This document shows positions 48,701 through 60,600 of a stretch of 64,000 nt of DNA, one piece after another. The translations under genes were made by a program, and so were the position numbers. The notes below the pieces were generated by a model. That model saw nothing but the letters and a program-made list of their open reading frames with translations. It did no database searches and was not told where the DNA came from. Position 1 is the stretch's first letter; every line of letters starts with the position of its first letter. Origin of the DNA: Lumnitzera littorea (lineage: Eukaryota; Streptophyta; Magnoliopsida; Myrtales; Combretaceae); contig JAMXBB010000003.1 in assembly GCA_024138015.1 (NCBI GenBank), positions 10,184,742 to 10,248,741 of the forward strand, given 5' to 3'.

Positions 48701-49867
48701 CGATTCTTACAAATGAAACAGGATTTCGGTTAATGCTAGGAAAACAGGGTCAACTCTTTCAAAATGTTAAGAATTTCAATATCGTTATATAAGCCTCAAT
48801 TATTATTAAGAGAATCCTAACGAACAACGATTGAATTAAAGGGTGAATTAATTAAAATCAAGATTTAGGTAGGATTTTATGAGAAAGACCAACAGCCATT
48901 TTAAGCTTTATGCTAAGCCTAAGGTAAGTATCATTGCAATTCCATGATAAATTAATCTTAGAATACATCATTTAAACTTTAATCGTAAGAAGAGGATTTA
49001 GAATTATAAAGGATGCATTAATCATGATAATTTTTATAATAAAATTTTGCAAAAGAAATGTATTCTTACATGATTCGTAATATGACATGCAGTGGATTTA
49101 TTAGGCCAAAAACAATTAAAAACATTACCTTGAAATAAAAGAACTTTGGATACGTCTAAAATGAATATAGAGATTTAAGTCTCAAATAAGGCACATGAAA
49201 GGAAGAGAAATGGCCAATTACACGGTGAGCTAAGTTGATCTGGCCTCTTAGAGAGATATGCAGCTAACTTGAGTTAGAGGTTAGTTAATCATCTATGTGA
49301 CTGGATCAATTGTATACCATGGTTGACTGCCTTCACTCTTAGGTTGATTGGACATATCTTCAAGAACTCATGGCAAATGGAATTAAAGCCCAATCAATTA
49401 TATTAGTGGAAGATTAATAAATAGACTAAAAAATTATGATTTTTTTATGTAAGTTATTAATTTATGTTCTGTTATATGATTTAGGATTTGAACCTAACCT
49501 AGTTATCGAGATTGTGAACGGAAACTAGGTACTTGAATTTTGCTTGTTGTTTATTTGTTAAGATAGTTGTGTTGCATCCTATATATTGTATTGTATTGTG
49601 TTGTGTTAACTGGAATGAGAAGAAACTGATTTTGACACATTCATATGAAATCACTTTTAAAATTTATTGGACTCTTATACAAATCCAAATTTATTGGACT
49701 CTAAGGATCTATGGATACAAAATTCTAGTCTAAGGATTTATAAATCTATATTTGTGATACTTTAAGGATCTATGGATTCAAACTCATGGACTCTAGAGAT
49801 CTTTGATCCAAATTTGACATACTCTACGATCTACCTATCAAAGTCATCAAACTAAAGGGACTTACTC
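45729..49867. other. Intergenic DNA, no gene seen
   Basis: A TA microsatellite lies at about 45781-45808. Several short frames have AT-driven composition. A pyrimidine-rich stretch at 48440-48520 and a CCTAAGGTAAGT site at 48918 resemble an LTR leader with its splice donor and recall the 17741-18310 region, but I could not find ends. Nothing else is supported. Confidence 0.45.
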
Positions 49868-50175
49868 TACACTTTAAAAGTTTAACTTTACAAATATACA
49901 TTTGAAATCCAATTCAATGAAACTACTTCGTACTTTTAAAATTGATTCTCTAAGGATATGTTTCATGCTTTAAAAATCAACTTTAGGCATTTGATAATTT
50001 ACACTTTCAAAACTGACTCCAAGGAGCACTATGGTCATACGTTTAAAATTGACTTCAGGGGTATTATAGATCTACACTTTCAAAACTAACTCTATGGAGC
50101 ATTGTAGATCTACACTTTTAAAAGGACTCCACATAGCTTGTAAATCCACTTGCTTTTGAAAATGGACTATATGGG
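49868..50175. repeat. Diverged ~37-bp minisatellite
   Basis: The phrase CTTTYAAAAYTGACTYYA recurs at about 49871, 49933, 49968, 50004, 50041, 50077, 50115 and 50153. Spacing is 35-38 bp from 49933 on, and longer (~62) between the first two. Units also share 'ggagcattgtagatctaca'. Copies differ at several positions each. The preceding 49640-49810 segment, with repeated 'aaggatctatggat', may be more diverged copies. Confidence 0.72.
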
Positions 50176-51749
50176 CCTTGTTCCGTATGATTATCATGAA
50201 ACTGCATATAATAAAGTTTCTTTTTTCTTATATGGATCATATGTTTGTTTATTTGTTATTTACTTAAGTTAATTACTTGTCTTGAGTAATGGATATAGAT
50301 AACATAAAATATGTATGGTATGGCATATGTTTATATTTGTGAGTAGTAGTTCTATACAAAGCATCACCACCTACCCTTCTAAGAATTTTATCTTTCAAGT
50401 AAAAGTTGATTTAATAAATTTTAGATGACCTATGCCATAGGAATGGGAATTACATTAGCACACCAAGCGACTTTTGACTATGGTTAAGTTAATATAGATT
50501 TAGGTTGATAATGATTTTCTTATTTTATATGATTGTCATGCAATTTGTAGATTTTTTTAATGTGTTCGAGAATTAAAGAATTTGTGGATTTTAACCATTG
50601 TGAGTTGGAAGGGCCGTTTTATGTGAAATTATGGATTATTAGCAGGTTCCAAATCTTATATGTTCTTACGATGTGTTATGATATGCGATGGAGTTATTGC
50701 ATCCTTCGGTTCGAGGTATGATGCTTAGGAAAATTTTCAAGTTCCAACTAAAATCGAAATATTTTTCTAAAGCTAAGGATAAAAGACTCTTGATTGTTAA
50801 GTCAATAAATTCTTATCTATATTGAACAAGCTTAACTTCATTATTGATAAGAGCATTTGATTATAGGCTAAGTATGGATATGACTAAAACAGTGTTAAGT
50901 TTACGAATAAACTAACATGTTACTCCATGTTTGTGTATAGTGGAATTACAATTAAGTTTCTTGTGATTTCAATTTTTAATGCTAGATTTTTTTAGAACTA
51001 TAATGTTTTTTTGCTTTGTGAACAAGTAAAGAACTCTAGTCACATATGAGAGAAGTAAGGAAGGCATGTGTGCATGAAATGGCTTAAAAGTTAGATTGAA
51101 GAATTGTGGGAAAACTCTACAAAAGCAAGACAGATGCAATAGGTAGGGAGATTTCTTCTCATAATTATGAGAGCATGGAGACTAATGTGAGACAGTGGGG
51201 CTTACTATACCCATTATTAAATTTTTAATACTCAATAGAATTCTAATATTGAGCTATTGATTGATGTATAAAGTGAGACTTTTGTACATATAGACTTTCT
51301 TTCTTTTTTCTTTTTTTGTTTGTTAATTTATTATTATGCTTGTTATTTTACTATGCTCAAACTTGACGCTCCAATCATTTAGTTATGCTTAAACCTTGAA
51401 AATCAAGTGTTTTGATTTTTAATTTGAAAAGGGAATTAATCGAGTAATTCAACTTAAATCTTACTAAATAACCAATTTCTCTCTAAGGACCTTAAGAGCA
51501 AAAGGTGCAAGAATAACAAGGAAATAAATTTGACCATTAAAATCTAAGATCTCCATACTAAGTTAGACTTTCATAACCTTACCCATATAATTCGACCCCA
51601 ACATGTATGGAAGCTAAGGCTTTTCATGGTACTTACAAAGTACTTATAAGTAATAGCATAGTTTAAGCTTTTTAATCACATGCATAAGTATGAAAGTAGG
51701 TGTTTTTAACACTAGCATAGAGTATTTTTATAAGATAATATACCAACCT
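50176..51749. other. Intergenic DNA, no gene seen
   Basis: AT-rich, frames short. A pyrimidine tract lies at about 51296-51320. No element end or exon recognised. Confidence 0.5.
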
Positions 51750-52190
51750 CTTAAGTTCACTAATAGCTATGCAATTACTACCTTACACTATCACTACCAT
51801 TATTGCAACTTGAATTCCATCATTACCTCTACTTACCAACATCACCCCTATAATTACTACCTTTCACCACCATCATTACTATCATTAGTATAACAACACC
51901 ACATCAACATCTAACTCACCTCAACAACACAACCATCATTCACCATGCCATGTTTGTCATTATTATTACTACTACTATCATCTCACTGTCCATATAATCA
52001 CCACTACCATTTGTATTACCTATACGCATCATTGCCATCAACATTGTCCAACACCACATCAATAACCTTACTATTGATGCCATTATATAATTTCCATTAT
52101 CGTAACCATAACCATCATATATACCATTATCAATGTACTACAAGCACTTTCAACATGTTAGCAACCTTACAATACTACTACTATCAATAT
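51750..52190 (+). repeat. Degenerate ACC/ATC triplet-rich tract
   Basis: The + strand is almost free of G and packed with CAC, ACC, ATC and CAT triplets (for example CCACCATCATTACTATCATT), giving His/Tyr/Ser/Leu-rich chance frames. It looks like a decayed trinucleotide repeat. It stops abruptly at the LTR end at 52193. Confidence 0.65.
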
Positions 52191-52192
52191 AT

Positions 52193-52950
52193 TGTCATGC
52201 CTCAAATCAGAAAGTTATAACAACCCCTGTTGTATAAATTGACTTAAGTTAGAAGTTAACTATTTTAGCCACTAATATAGGTATAGCTTACACAAGACAT
52301 CTATCACTTCCCCATTTTGAGTCATCCAATTTTGAGTTTAGTAGATATCAATATGTGATGTAGCACTTTAAAATAGCTTAGAAAATAAACTTGTGGCTTA
52401 GACAATCGAGAAATTAAGCTTTATAAATCAGTTAGAGTACAAAATCCCAATTTTCAGCAAAAAGTTCTAAAAGTAGATTGATTTGAGAAAATAGAGCAAT
52501 TAATAAAAGGGTTTCTAAAAGATCATAGGTTAATAGAACATAGTAACAATATCCATAATTGAAAACTAGAGGATTACTAATAGAGACCCTATTAGTTTTC
52601 ATTCAAGTTAATAAATCCAACAAATAATTAAGAACATGGTCCATTAGTCTTGAATTTCACTCTCTGACCTTGTTCTTTAGCATTCTAGAACTTAGTATAA
52701 TATTGGTAATTCTATTGGAAACCTGCAAGACAACTATAGGGGAGTAGGTGACAATTTACTCAATAAATGAGACAGAGACAATAACACATATCGGTCATTA
52801 AGCAACCAAGGTTTTTAAGAAAGGTTAATTAGGTGTAATGTATATTCAAGTAAATGTCATCACACGATGTAGACCAGTCGTCATGAGATTAAAGAAATTG
52901 TACCTGTTCTAATATGGGTTTTAAGGAGTTTTATGTTGCGCACTTTGCAA
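52193..52950 (-). mobile_element. LTR 3' end of the 20063/26732 family, truncated
   Basis: TGTCATGCCTCAAATCAG, then GTTATAACAACCCCTGTTGT, then ATAAATTGACTTAAGTTAGAAG aligns over ~100 bp with the terminal part of the other two copies (26732 onward on the + strand, and the complement of 23149-23050). Similarity of plan continues to about 52800 (gggagtaggtgacaattt...aataaatgagac). The rest of the ~3 kb LTR is not found before TOP3B, so this copy is truncated; its right limit is a guess. Confidence 0.55.
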
Positions 52951-52959
52951 ATCGATCAC

Positions 52960-53430
52960 CAAATTGATCTTACGATTATTAGTCCTTACACCATTGCCAA
53001 CATTAACATAGGACCATCGAAAAGGCTTAACTGCTATTATTGTTGAGATAGTTATTTCTATGATATATTTATTGTTGTCGGTGTAAGACCATATCGTTGC
53101 CATTTCCTTAACGATCACGTAGCTTATTCATTGTCTCCTTAACCGCTATGATTGAACTATGTCGATCACAACAAATACCCATTATTTGATGGTGATGATT
53201 TGATTTTCCTGTTGTAATGCTGGTGATCGCTATAGCGATGATGATCATACAGTTACCATAAGGGAGTTGGTATTAGCATTAACAACCTTATAGTGCAACA
53301 ATGGTGGTAATGTGGTTGGGCACATGCACATTTATTGTGACAGTGATAGTTATATAGGTGGAAATGGTGAGAATGACTATAATGGTGTCATTGTGATGTT
53401 TGTTGTGGTTGTGATGAGCCTTGGACTCAA
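52960..53430 (-). repeat. GGT/GAT triplet-rich tract, strand-flipped relative to 51750-52190
   Basis: Here the + strand is rich in GGT, GTG, GAT and TGA triplets (ggtggtaatgtggttgg, gatggtgatgattt, gtggttgtgatgag), the complement of the composition at 51750-52190. The two blocks flank the LTR fragment. I cannot align them base by base, so a true inverted repeat is not shown. Confidence 0.5.
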
Positions 53431-53958
53431 TTGATACCAATCACAGCAATCAAACAAAATAAAATACATATCTTTTATGATTTTTAGAATTATAATGGAT
53501 ATCAACAATTCTCATGGATATTATGCACCAAAATAGTTGAATTATGATAATCTCCATTAATAGAAATAAGCGAAATCGATTTAAGTATGATTTTTCATTT
53601 ATATTCAGGAATGTAACTAAATAACAAGTGTAAAAACAAATACTCTTACTTCTATTTGAGTTCCTATTATGAAAATGAAATGAAAAGAATCGAGCCATAT
53701 AATTTATAACAAGTATTGCAATCTTATTTTAGTAATTTTTTAAAAGGTTGCTTATAAATTAAATTTTACTTCCAATCATTATTCATTATTCTTAAACTGT
53801 AAATTAATGGTATAAAATTTGATCTCTTAATTGATGGGTTAGTTTTAAAACTCGTAATATGAAATGAAAAAAAAAAATTTAAAAAAACAAAATAAAAAAA
53901 GAAATTAACAAATTCCAAATAATATGTAATATATAAATATTAATAAAATTATACACGT
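53431..53958. other. Region upstream of TOP3B
   Basis: AT-rich, no gene. Poly-A stretches lie at 53869-53905. It probably contains the distal promoter of the gene that follows. Confidence 0.5.
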
Positions 53959-53962
53959 ATTA

Positions 53963-53970
53963 TATAAATA
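53963..53970 (+). promoter_or_regulatory. Candidate TATA box of TOP3B
   Basis: TATAAATA, within TTATATAAATAG, lies 220 bp before the start codon in an otherwise ordinary AT-rich stretch. With transcription starting ~30 bp downstream, the 5' leader would be about 190 nt, pyrimidine-rich in its last third. In such AT-rich DNA the match could be chance. Confidence 0.4.
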
Positions 53971-54189
53971 GATTAGCATGTATAATTTTTGTGCACCACA
54001 TATGTATAAGTGTAACCCTTAATGGATATCCTCTATGCGATTCTTTTCAAATACACACTTACAATTTCCACGCGTGACAAACAATCTCGGTCGACTAATT
54101 TCAGACCTCGGAACATCCCACGGACTTATTAGTTTCTCTTCTTTTCCCGCTTCAAGTAGAGCTCTCGTCTTCTCCCTTCCTTCATTCTC

Positions 54190-57065
54190 ATGGCTCCTCT
54201 CAGAGTTCTCATGGTCTCTCTCTCTCTCTCTCTCTAACATACGCACAGACACGTGCTCACACACGCACACAATCAAATGCGTCCACTTCACACACTTCCA
54301 TAAACCCACTACTAGCTCTGTGAAAGCTTTGATTTTTATGTTAATATACATATCCTATATGTATGTATATTTATGAACTGTGTTCTTATCGATGCTTGGG
54401 TTTTGATTTATGCAGGTGGCCGAAAAGCCAAGCATCGCTAACTCTATTGCTTCTGCTCTCTCTCATGGTCAAGTACGTTTTAGTCGAAAACCCTAAGTTT
54501 CAAATTTCGTATATTTTTTGTTATTAAATTGTTACGATCCTAATTGCAAGCTTCGGCACTTGGGAATGTGGAATTTTGGAGTGGGTTTCTATGAAATCGA
54601 TAGTTCACTTTTGGGTGTGTTTCTTTTCAAATCCGTACTGATAGTAAGATGCCGATAACAAATGCCTTGATACTTTAATGTTTTGGCCTCTTAGTTAGTG
54701 CTGAGACATTCATTAACCAGATAAACCTTTTAATTTTACTTAATGAAGACAATAAAGCGATAGTTTTGAATTGTCTTTTGATGAGTTTTGGGGCTATGAG
54801 CTGTGGCAGTTGCAGGACTTTGGTGTGAATGGTAGATTTTGATCTAAAAATAAAAATAGGTAGGGCAAAGTTATGCAAATTAGCAATATTTGTTAACAAA
54901 AATTTCAAATTTCCATGATTTCAAGAGTTTTTGTTGTTTTGTTTGGGGAAAGGGGGTTGGGGGTTGGTGGGGTGGGGTGGTGTGGGGGGGAGGGGGGGTG
55001 TGGTGGCTGGAGTTTTTTTTCCCCTTTCTTGTTCTTTTGGTTTTTAGGGGATTTCAATGCTTTTTGTTTTAATATTGAGATTACAAGTGTCTTTGTGACT
55101 GCTTTGAATGAGACAGATGACTACGCGGAAGGGTAGTACCGAAGTTCATGAATTCGAAGGGGTATTCCTTGGATCCAATGCTCAATTTAAGATCACCTCA
55201 GTCATTGGACATATATTTAGGTAATTTTTACTTCTTTCACACTTTAGATGTAGCATTGGGACTGGTAAAAATGTAATCATGAGATACAATGACTGTGATT
55301 CCTTTTTTCTGGTTTTGCATTCTTCCACTAATGGAATTTTATACAGTTGGTAGCGACTTGGAGAGAGTGAAACAGGGACAGATTATATCCTAAGCATTGC
55401 AAACTCATTTTTTGATGCCCTTAAATATTTTTCCTATGAATGTATCTATAGTTAATCCATTAAGCTTTGATGGTGGAGTTGTTTGAAGAGATTTTTCATT
55501 AATCTAGTGTAGATTTCCCAGCAGCATATCAAGATTGGACAGTTACAGATCCAATGGATCTCTTCCAAGCTCCTATTATCAAGAAAGAAACAAACCCTAA
55601 GGTATAGGAGTCTCTTCCTCCTTTTTTTGTTAAATTTTTTTAAAATAATATAATTAATGTGCTCTTGGGAGATTTGTTGGTCTTAGGAACTTAGTTTGGT
55701 GTTATCTAAGTTTTAGCCCATGTTGATAGTTTGAAGTATATAGTTCGATTGAATTGACCAGGCCTTTTGTCCATGGTTATGTTTTTCTTTTCCCCTTTTA
55801 ATAATTCGGTATGATATTAATAAAGAATTATGATATGCACGATGTGTTGAAAAGATAATACAAGAGTGGCCTACTTTGTTGGGAAACACAAAACAAACAC
55901 CCCTTGATACTGGGTCATAAACTCATCTGAGAGCATTAAAGCCTGGTTATTTTTTGAGATGACATGCAAGTTTTGCATGATCCTTTTTTTTTTTTTTTTA
56001 AAGTTGATGTGCTTACTTTTTGTTATCTCCTGAAAGTAAGGGTAGCCAAAGCAAGAATATTTTCTATTTCTGAATAATTACAGTGTAAGAGATGATGGAT
56101 GCCTTTCTGAATTTTTTCAATATCTGTATTGAAGTTTTGTTCCAATAATTATTAAATCTCAACTCAATATAGGTATATTGGTTGTTTGTTGACATGGGTG
56201 AGTTTCTATGCATACATATACCTTCATAATTTGGCTTCTTCTAACATTTGCTTTTGCTCTTTGCTTTCAGGCTCATATACGAAAACATTTAAGTCAAGAA
56301 GCTCTTGGTTGCAATCACTTGGTATTGTGGTTAGATTGTGATCGTGAAGGTGAAAATATTTGCTTTGAAGGTAATATTTTAATGATCACATGTTACAAAT
56401 CAGATGTTGATTAGATTTATTCACCAAAGTGCACAATCATGTCATTCTATCACGCCAGATGTTTATCTCGAAGGCCTGGGAAGATAGTTTATTTTGACAA
56501 TAATACAATTGAAGATCAAAAGCTGAAACACCAGTTTTGGTCAATGATATATGATTTTGTAACTGTAGGCCTCTGATCTAGCATTTATCCCTCTAAAAAA
56601 CATGAACATGCAAAGGGCTGCAAGATAAAAAAATTCTTAAAAACTAGAGGGGAAATCAATCTTACAAGTGCAAGCAAAAGCAATTAATGTGGACTATGTT
56701 GATGTTTTTTCTCCTCTTCACATTGCTATTTTTAATCTCTTTTATTTCTTTGGTTGTTTCATTATGTTAGCTATATTGTACAAATCTTGATATTCTAGTC
56801 AACTGTGGTGGCTTGTCCCAGTTATTGATTGCACAGGCTTTGGTCGAAACAAGGATAGAAGAGCTGTTCATCGTGCACGATTTTCTTCTGTATCTGAAAA
56901 GGACATATTGAAGGCCATGGACAGCCTTGTTGGGCCTAATAGAGATGAAGCACTTGCTGTTGATGCCCGCCAAGAGATTGATCTGAAAGTGGGCGTTGCA
57001 TTTACACGCTTTCAAACTGCTTATTTTCAGGGGAAATATGGGAATCTCGATGCCAGGGTCATATC
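54190..57065 (+). CDS. TOP3B: DNA topoisomerase 3-beta, N-terminal exons (incomplete)
   Basis: A type IA topoisomerase that cuts and rejoins single strands of DNA (and RNA in animals) to relieve negative supercoils and R-loops. Six coding exons keep frame with GT...AG introns: 54190-54213, 54416-54472, 55117-55220, 55508-55601, 56271-56370 and 56822-57065. Together they give ~207 residues. Exon 1 encodes only MAPLRVLM; exon 2 opens with VAEKPS, giving the catalytic Glu at residue 11. The Toprim acidic motif LWLDCDREGENICFE follows (DCD at 115-117, E119), then RARFSSVSEKD, DARQEIDLKVGVAFTRFQT and YFQGKYGNLDARVIS. VHEFEGVFLG and CDREGENICFE fit TOP3B better than TOP3A (CDREGENIGFE, YEFDY). Family members are ~860 residues; the active-site Tyr and zinc region are not in the window because intron 6 (from 57066) runs past its end. 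No stops or frameshifts occur in these exons. Confidence 0.93.
54214..54415 (+). other. TOP3B intron 1 with CT microsatellite
   Basis: 202 nt, donor ATG|GTCTCT, acceptor TTATGCAG|GTGG. It begins with a CT run (about 54214-54233), so the donor lies inside a microsatellite and lacks the usual GTAAGT. The choice is fixed by the protein: it joins MAPLRVLM to VAEKPS in phase 0. Confidence 0.8.
54944..55012 (+). repeat. G-rich tract in TOP3B intron 2 (G-quadruplex potential)
   Basis: About 69 bases with at least eight runs of four or more G separated by 1-5 bases (GGGG aaa GGGGG tt GGGGG ... GGGGGGG a GGGGGGG), on the sense strand of intron 2 (54473-55116). Many four-run combinations meet the usual G-quadruplex pattern. 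It stands out in a window of low GC. Confidence 0.85.
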
Positions 57066-57325
57066 GTTAGTTTGTTCTCTCTCTTTCTCTTGAGCTGACC
57101 TTTGAAAAAAATTTAGTTCATAGTAATATTATTAATTGGAATATATTATGTGAAAGGATGAAGGTATGAATCTTTGATCAAAACCAAAGATGATAATGTT
57201 TTCCCTATCATAATATACATAGGTTTTCTCTGGATTTTTTGAAAATACGGTGCCTAGGGAATTTTGACATTGACGATAGATTCCCAACTCTCTAGCTGAA
57301 TATGACTTTGTGCTTCTAGAAGCCC

Positions 57326-57440
57326 AACTTGGGCTCAATCTTTAGTCTTGGAAAAGCTGACCACATAAGTATCGTCATGGGTTAGGCCCGATTGCTCTCC
57401 ATTTCAACACCTACCCAGATCTTATCAAGTTTTTTAATTT
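57326..57440 (+). repeat. Direct repeat copy 1 flanking the LINE
   Basis: AACTTGGGCTCAATCTTTAG ... CCAGATCTTATCAAGTTTTTTAA aligns along its length with 63436-63552, with scattered substitutions (I estimate 80-85% identity). It marks the left side of an old tandem repeat cut by the LINE. Confidence 0.8.
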
Positions 57441-57600
57441 TTCTTGTTTTTGGGTAAATGAGATATTAGTATTAATCAACATGTACATACGGGGTGTACA
57501 AAAAGCAAAAAGGAAAAAACTTTAACCTCTATTCAAATCTAGTATCAAAGATCAAAAGGAAATTAAAACTGAATAGAGGTAAGCTAACCCCATGGAGTAA

Positions 57601-60600
57601 TTACAAGATAAAAATTAGGGTAATTCTAGAGAGTATATCAATACTTTTAGCAATAGCATTCGTCCTTCTTTCATTTCTCTCTTTCCAAATGTAGTAACAA
57701 GTTGCAGTAATGGCTTTGCATGCATTAAGTGCTTGTGAACGTAGAGTAGTTGCTTGGATTCAAAAAGTCCTGCATCTTATTGGCTTTAGAAGAGGTTTGT
57801 TCCTTTTCCAACTTAAGGCATTTTCAATAGCTATCCATAAGCCAGTAGCATACGTACATCCAAAGAAGAGAGGATCGTGGTTTTCTTTTGCCTCTTGGCA
57901 CAAAAAACATTTGTTGACTAATATTAGACCCCATGTTACTAGCTTATCTTTGGTGGATAATTTTAGTTGCACTATCATCCATAAGATAAAGGCATGTCTT
58001 TGCATGGAGTCTTTATTCTAGACTAAATGTGTCCAAAACTTTCTTCCAACATTAGCATGTATGAGAGAGTAGGCATTTTTTATGGATAAATTCTTTTTTC
58101 CTGCTTTGCACCACATCAGTTTGTCTCAACTTCTGAATTAGGTCTAAGATTTAGTAAATTGGCATAGATATTATTCCATCGAAAGTTCGATGGCCAACTT
58201 CAGTTATTGCTCCAAATAAAGGAGAGCTAAGAAGGGTATCATTTGGGTATTCATATAGGATTTGACTTTGCGAATCAATCCAATTCACTAGGGGGCCTCG
58301 GGGGTGGCAATTGTTGTGCCAAAAGCTGATACAGTTGTCATTCCCGACCTTCCACTTTAGCTGGTTTGCAGCAAGAGTGCATGATTGGAGGATTTTACTT
58401 CATGTCTAAGTAGCATCGGTTGGGATTATAATGTACCAGAAACTTCTACCCTTGAGCAGCTTGATCTTCACCCACTCTGGCCAAAGAGTATTCCTTTTGT
58501 CTTCACATATGTTTCAAATATGCTTCAATTGTACGACCTTATTTCAAAGCTTGATATCTATGAAGCTTAGATTGCCTTTAGATATTGGTTTGCACATTTC
58601 CTTTCATTTTACCTTAGCTTTAGCTTTTGAATCATCACTTCCATTCCCAAAAAACCTTTTGAGCATGCTTTCTATTTGATTTAAGACTGATGTGAGTAAA
58701 ATAAATATCATTGCCCAATAAACCTAGAGAGAGAAAAGAACATTTTTGATGAGTTGTGCTTTGCTGGCATATAAGAGAGTTTTAGAGGACTAATTTCTTA
58801 TACTTGCTGAGATCTTGTTAGCGAGCGAGTAGCAATTTGATTTTTTCATACTTGTAGACGATAGAGGTACCTCCAAATATCTAATAGGAAGAGATCCTTC
58901 CTCAAAACCCATAAGAGAAAAGATTTGCTGTTCTTGCTCATGACTTAATCCACTAGCAAAGATATAACTTTTTAAGTTATTTGTATGCAATCCAAACAGA
59001 AAATGAAATTTTTGAAGACCTTCTTTGATGAGCTGCATTATATGTAAGTCCCCTTTTGCAAAAATTAAAATGTCGTCAACAAAGCATAAGTGGTTAAGCT
59101 TTGTCTTTTTGCATCTCCAGTGAAAGAGAAAGTCCTCTTTGTCTTACTTCCTTCATAATGCGAGAAAAAATTTCCATAGCAAGCATAAAGAGATATGGAG
59201 AGATGCGATCACCTTGTCTCAAGCCTTTCAAAGATTTGAAATACCCCACTAGTTCTCCATCTATATTGATGGAAAACTTTGGTGATGTGATACAAGTAAT
59301 TGTCCCTTCTATGAATTTATTTGGGAACACCATCTCTTTGAGAACCTTCTCTATGAAGCACCATTTGATGTTATCATAGGCTTTAGTTAAGTCCACCTTT
59401 AGAGCACATCTAGTGCCTTTGTTCTCATTATGGTAGCCTCTAACAAGTTCATGTGCTATCAAAATGTTGTCAACAATCCTTCTTTTGATAAAAGTTGATT
59501 GTTCTTTGCTAACAAGATAATGCAAGGTGGACTTGAGTTTGTCCACCAGCAACTTGGATATAGACTTGTATAGTGTGTTACAACAAGCTATCGGATGAAA
59601 GTCAGCAAAGGAAGATGGATTCTCTTTTTTGGGTACTAAGGTCAAATAAGTTGAATCGACCTCACCAAGGAGCTTACTTGATGCAAAAAAGTTTTTTACA
59701 GCCAAGCACACTTCTTCCCCCACTATTTCCTAAGTTGCCCTAAAAAATTTACACTAAAGCCATCAAGACCGGGAGCTTTATCTCTTGCCATAGCCCAAAT
59801 AACCCCTTTGATTTCTCATTGGAGAAAGTTCTTGTAAGCAAGTTTGTTGAGGTAATAGAGAGCCTTTTGGAGATCAATGAGTCATAACCTTTCTTTGTCC
59901 ACCATGTGCCTGTATCGATCAGATAGGAGGGAGGAGAAAAAGTCCACATTCATGGATTTGACTTTGCTAATCGAGTCTATACGTCTCCCATTGCTGTCCT
60001 TAATGGAGGAAGACAATCTTTATAATATTTTTGCTTGAGTTGGTTGAAGAAAAACTTGTTATTTTGTTTTCCTAGTTTGATCCACGTTGCTCTAGATTTC
60101 TGATGAAGAAAGGATTCTTTTATAGAGCACCAATGATAAAAATCACCCATACAAGTTTTTTCCTTGTTACAATCTGCAATGTCGGGGTTTAGCCTATTGA
60201 AACATTGGATTGTATTAAGGTTGGCTTTGGAGTTCTTTTATTCGAGTTGAGATATCAGAGAAGTCCCAAGTATTCAGCAACTTCAATCTTGCCTTAAGGA
60301 GTTTTAATTTCTTGTACACACTAAACATGGGGGAACTAAATACTTGGGTGGACCAAATCTCTTTAACATTGTTCAAAAACTCCGGATGATCTTTCCAAAA
60401 TTCGAAAAATTTGAAGATAGATTTCCTATTTTGAACATGGATATTAGGAAAGGGGACCAAGATAGGAGAATGATCAAAGATACCTAGAGGGTGTATTTGT
60501 GTGTAGACATGCTGGAAGGAATCCATCCATAATGTGTTCACAAGTGCTCTGTCAATCCTTCTAAGGATGGGATTTGAAGGGCAGTGATTAGACCAAGTAT

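Noticed and set aside
54035..54376. 113-codon + strand frame and its 110-codon antisense partner as genes
   Set aside because: The region is the TOP3B leader, exon 1 and intron 1; the Ser-rich part is the CT microsatellite read as codons.
54416..57065. Topoisomerase 3-alpha as the identity of the spliced gene
   Set aside because: ICFE after the Toprim DxDxE motif, VHEFEG, and the VIS end context fit TOP3B; TOP3A has IGFE and a YEFDY-type segment.
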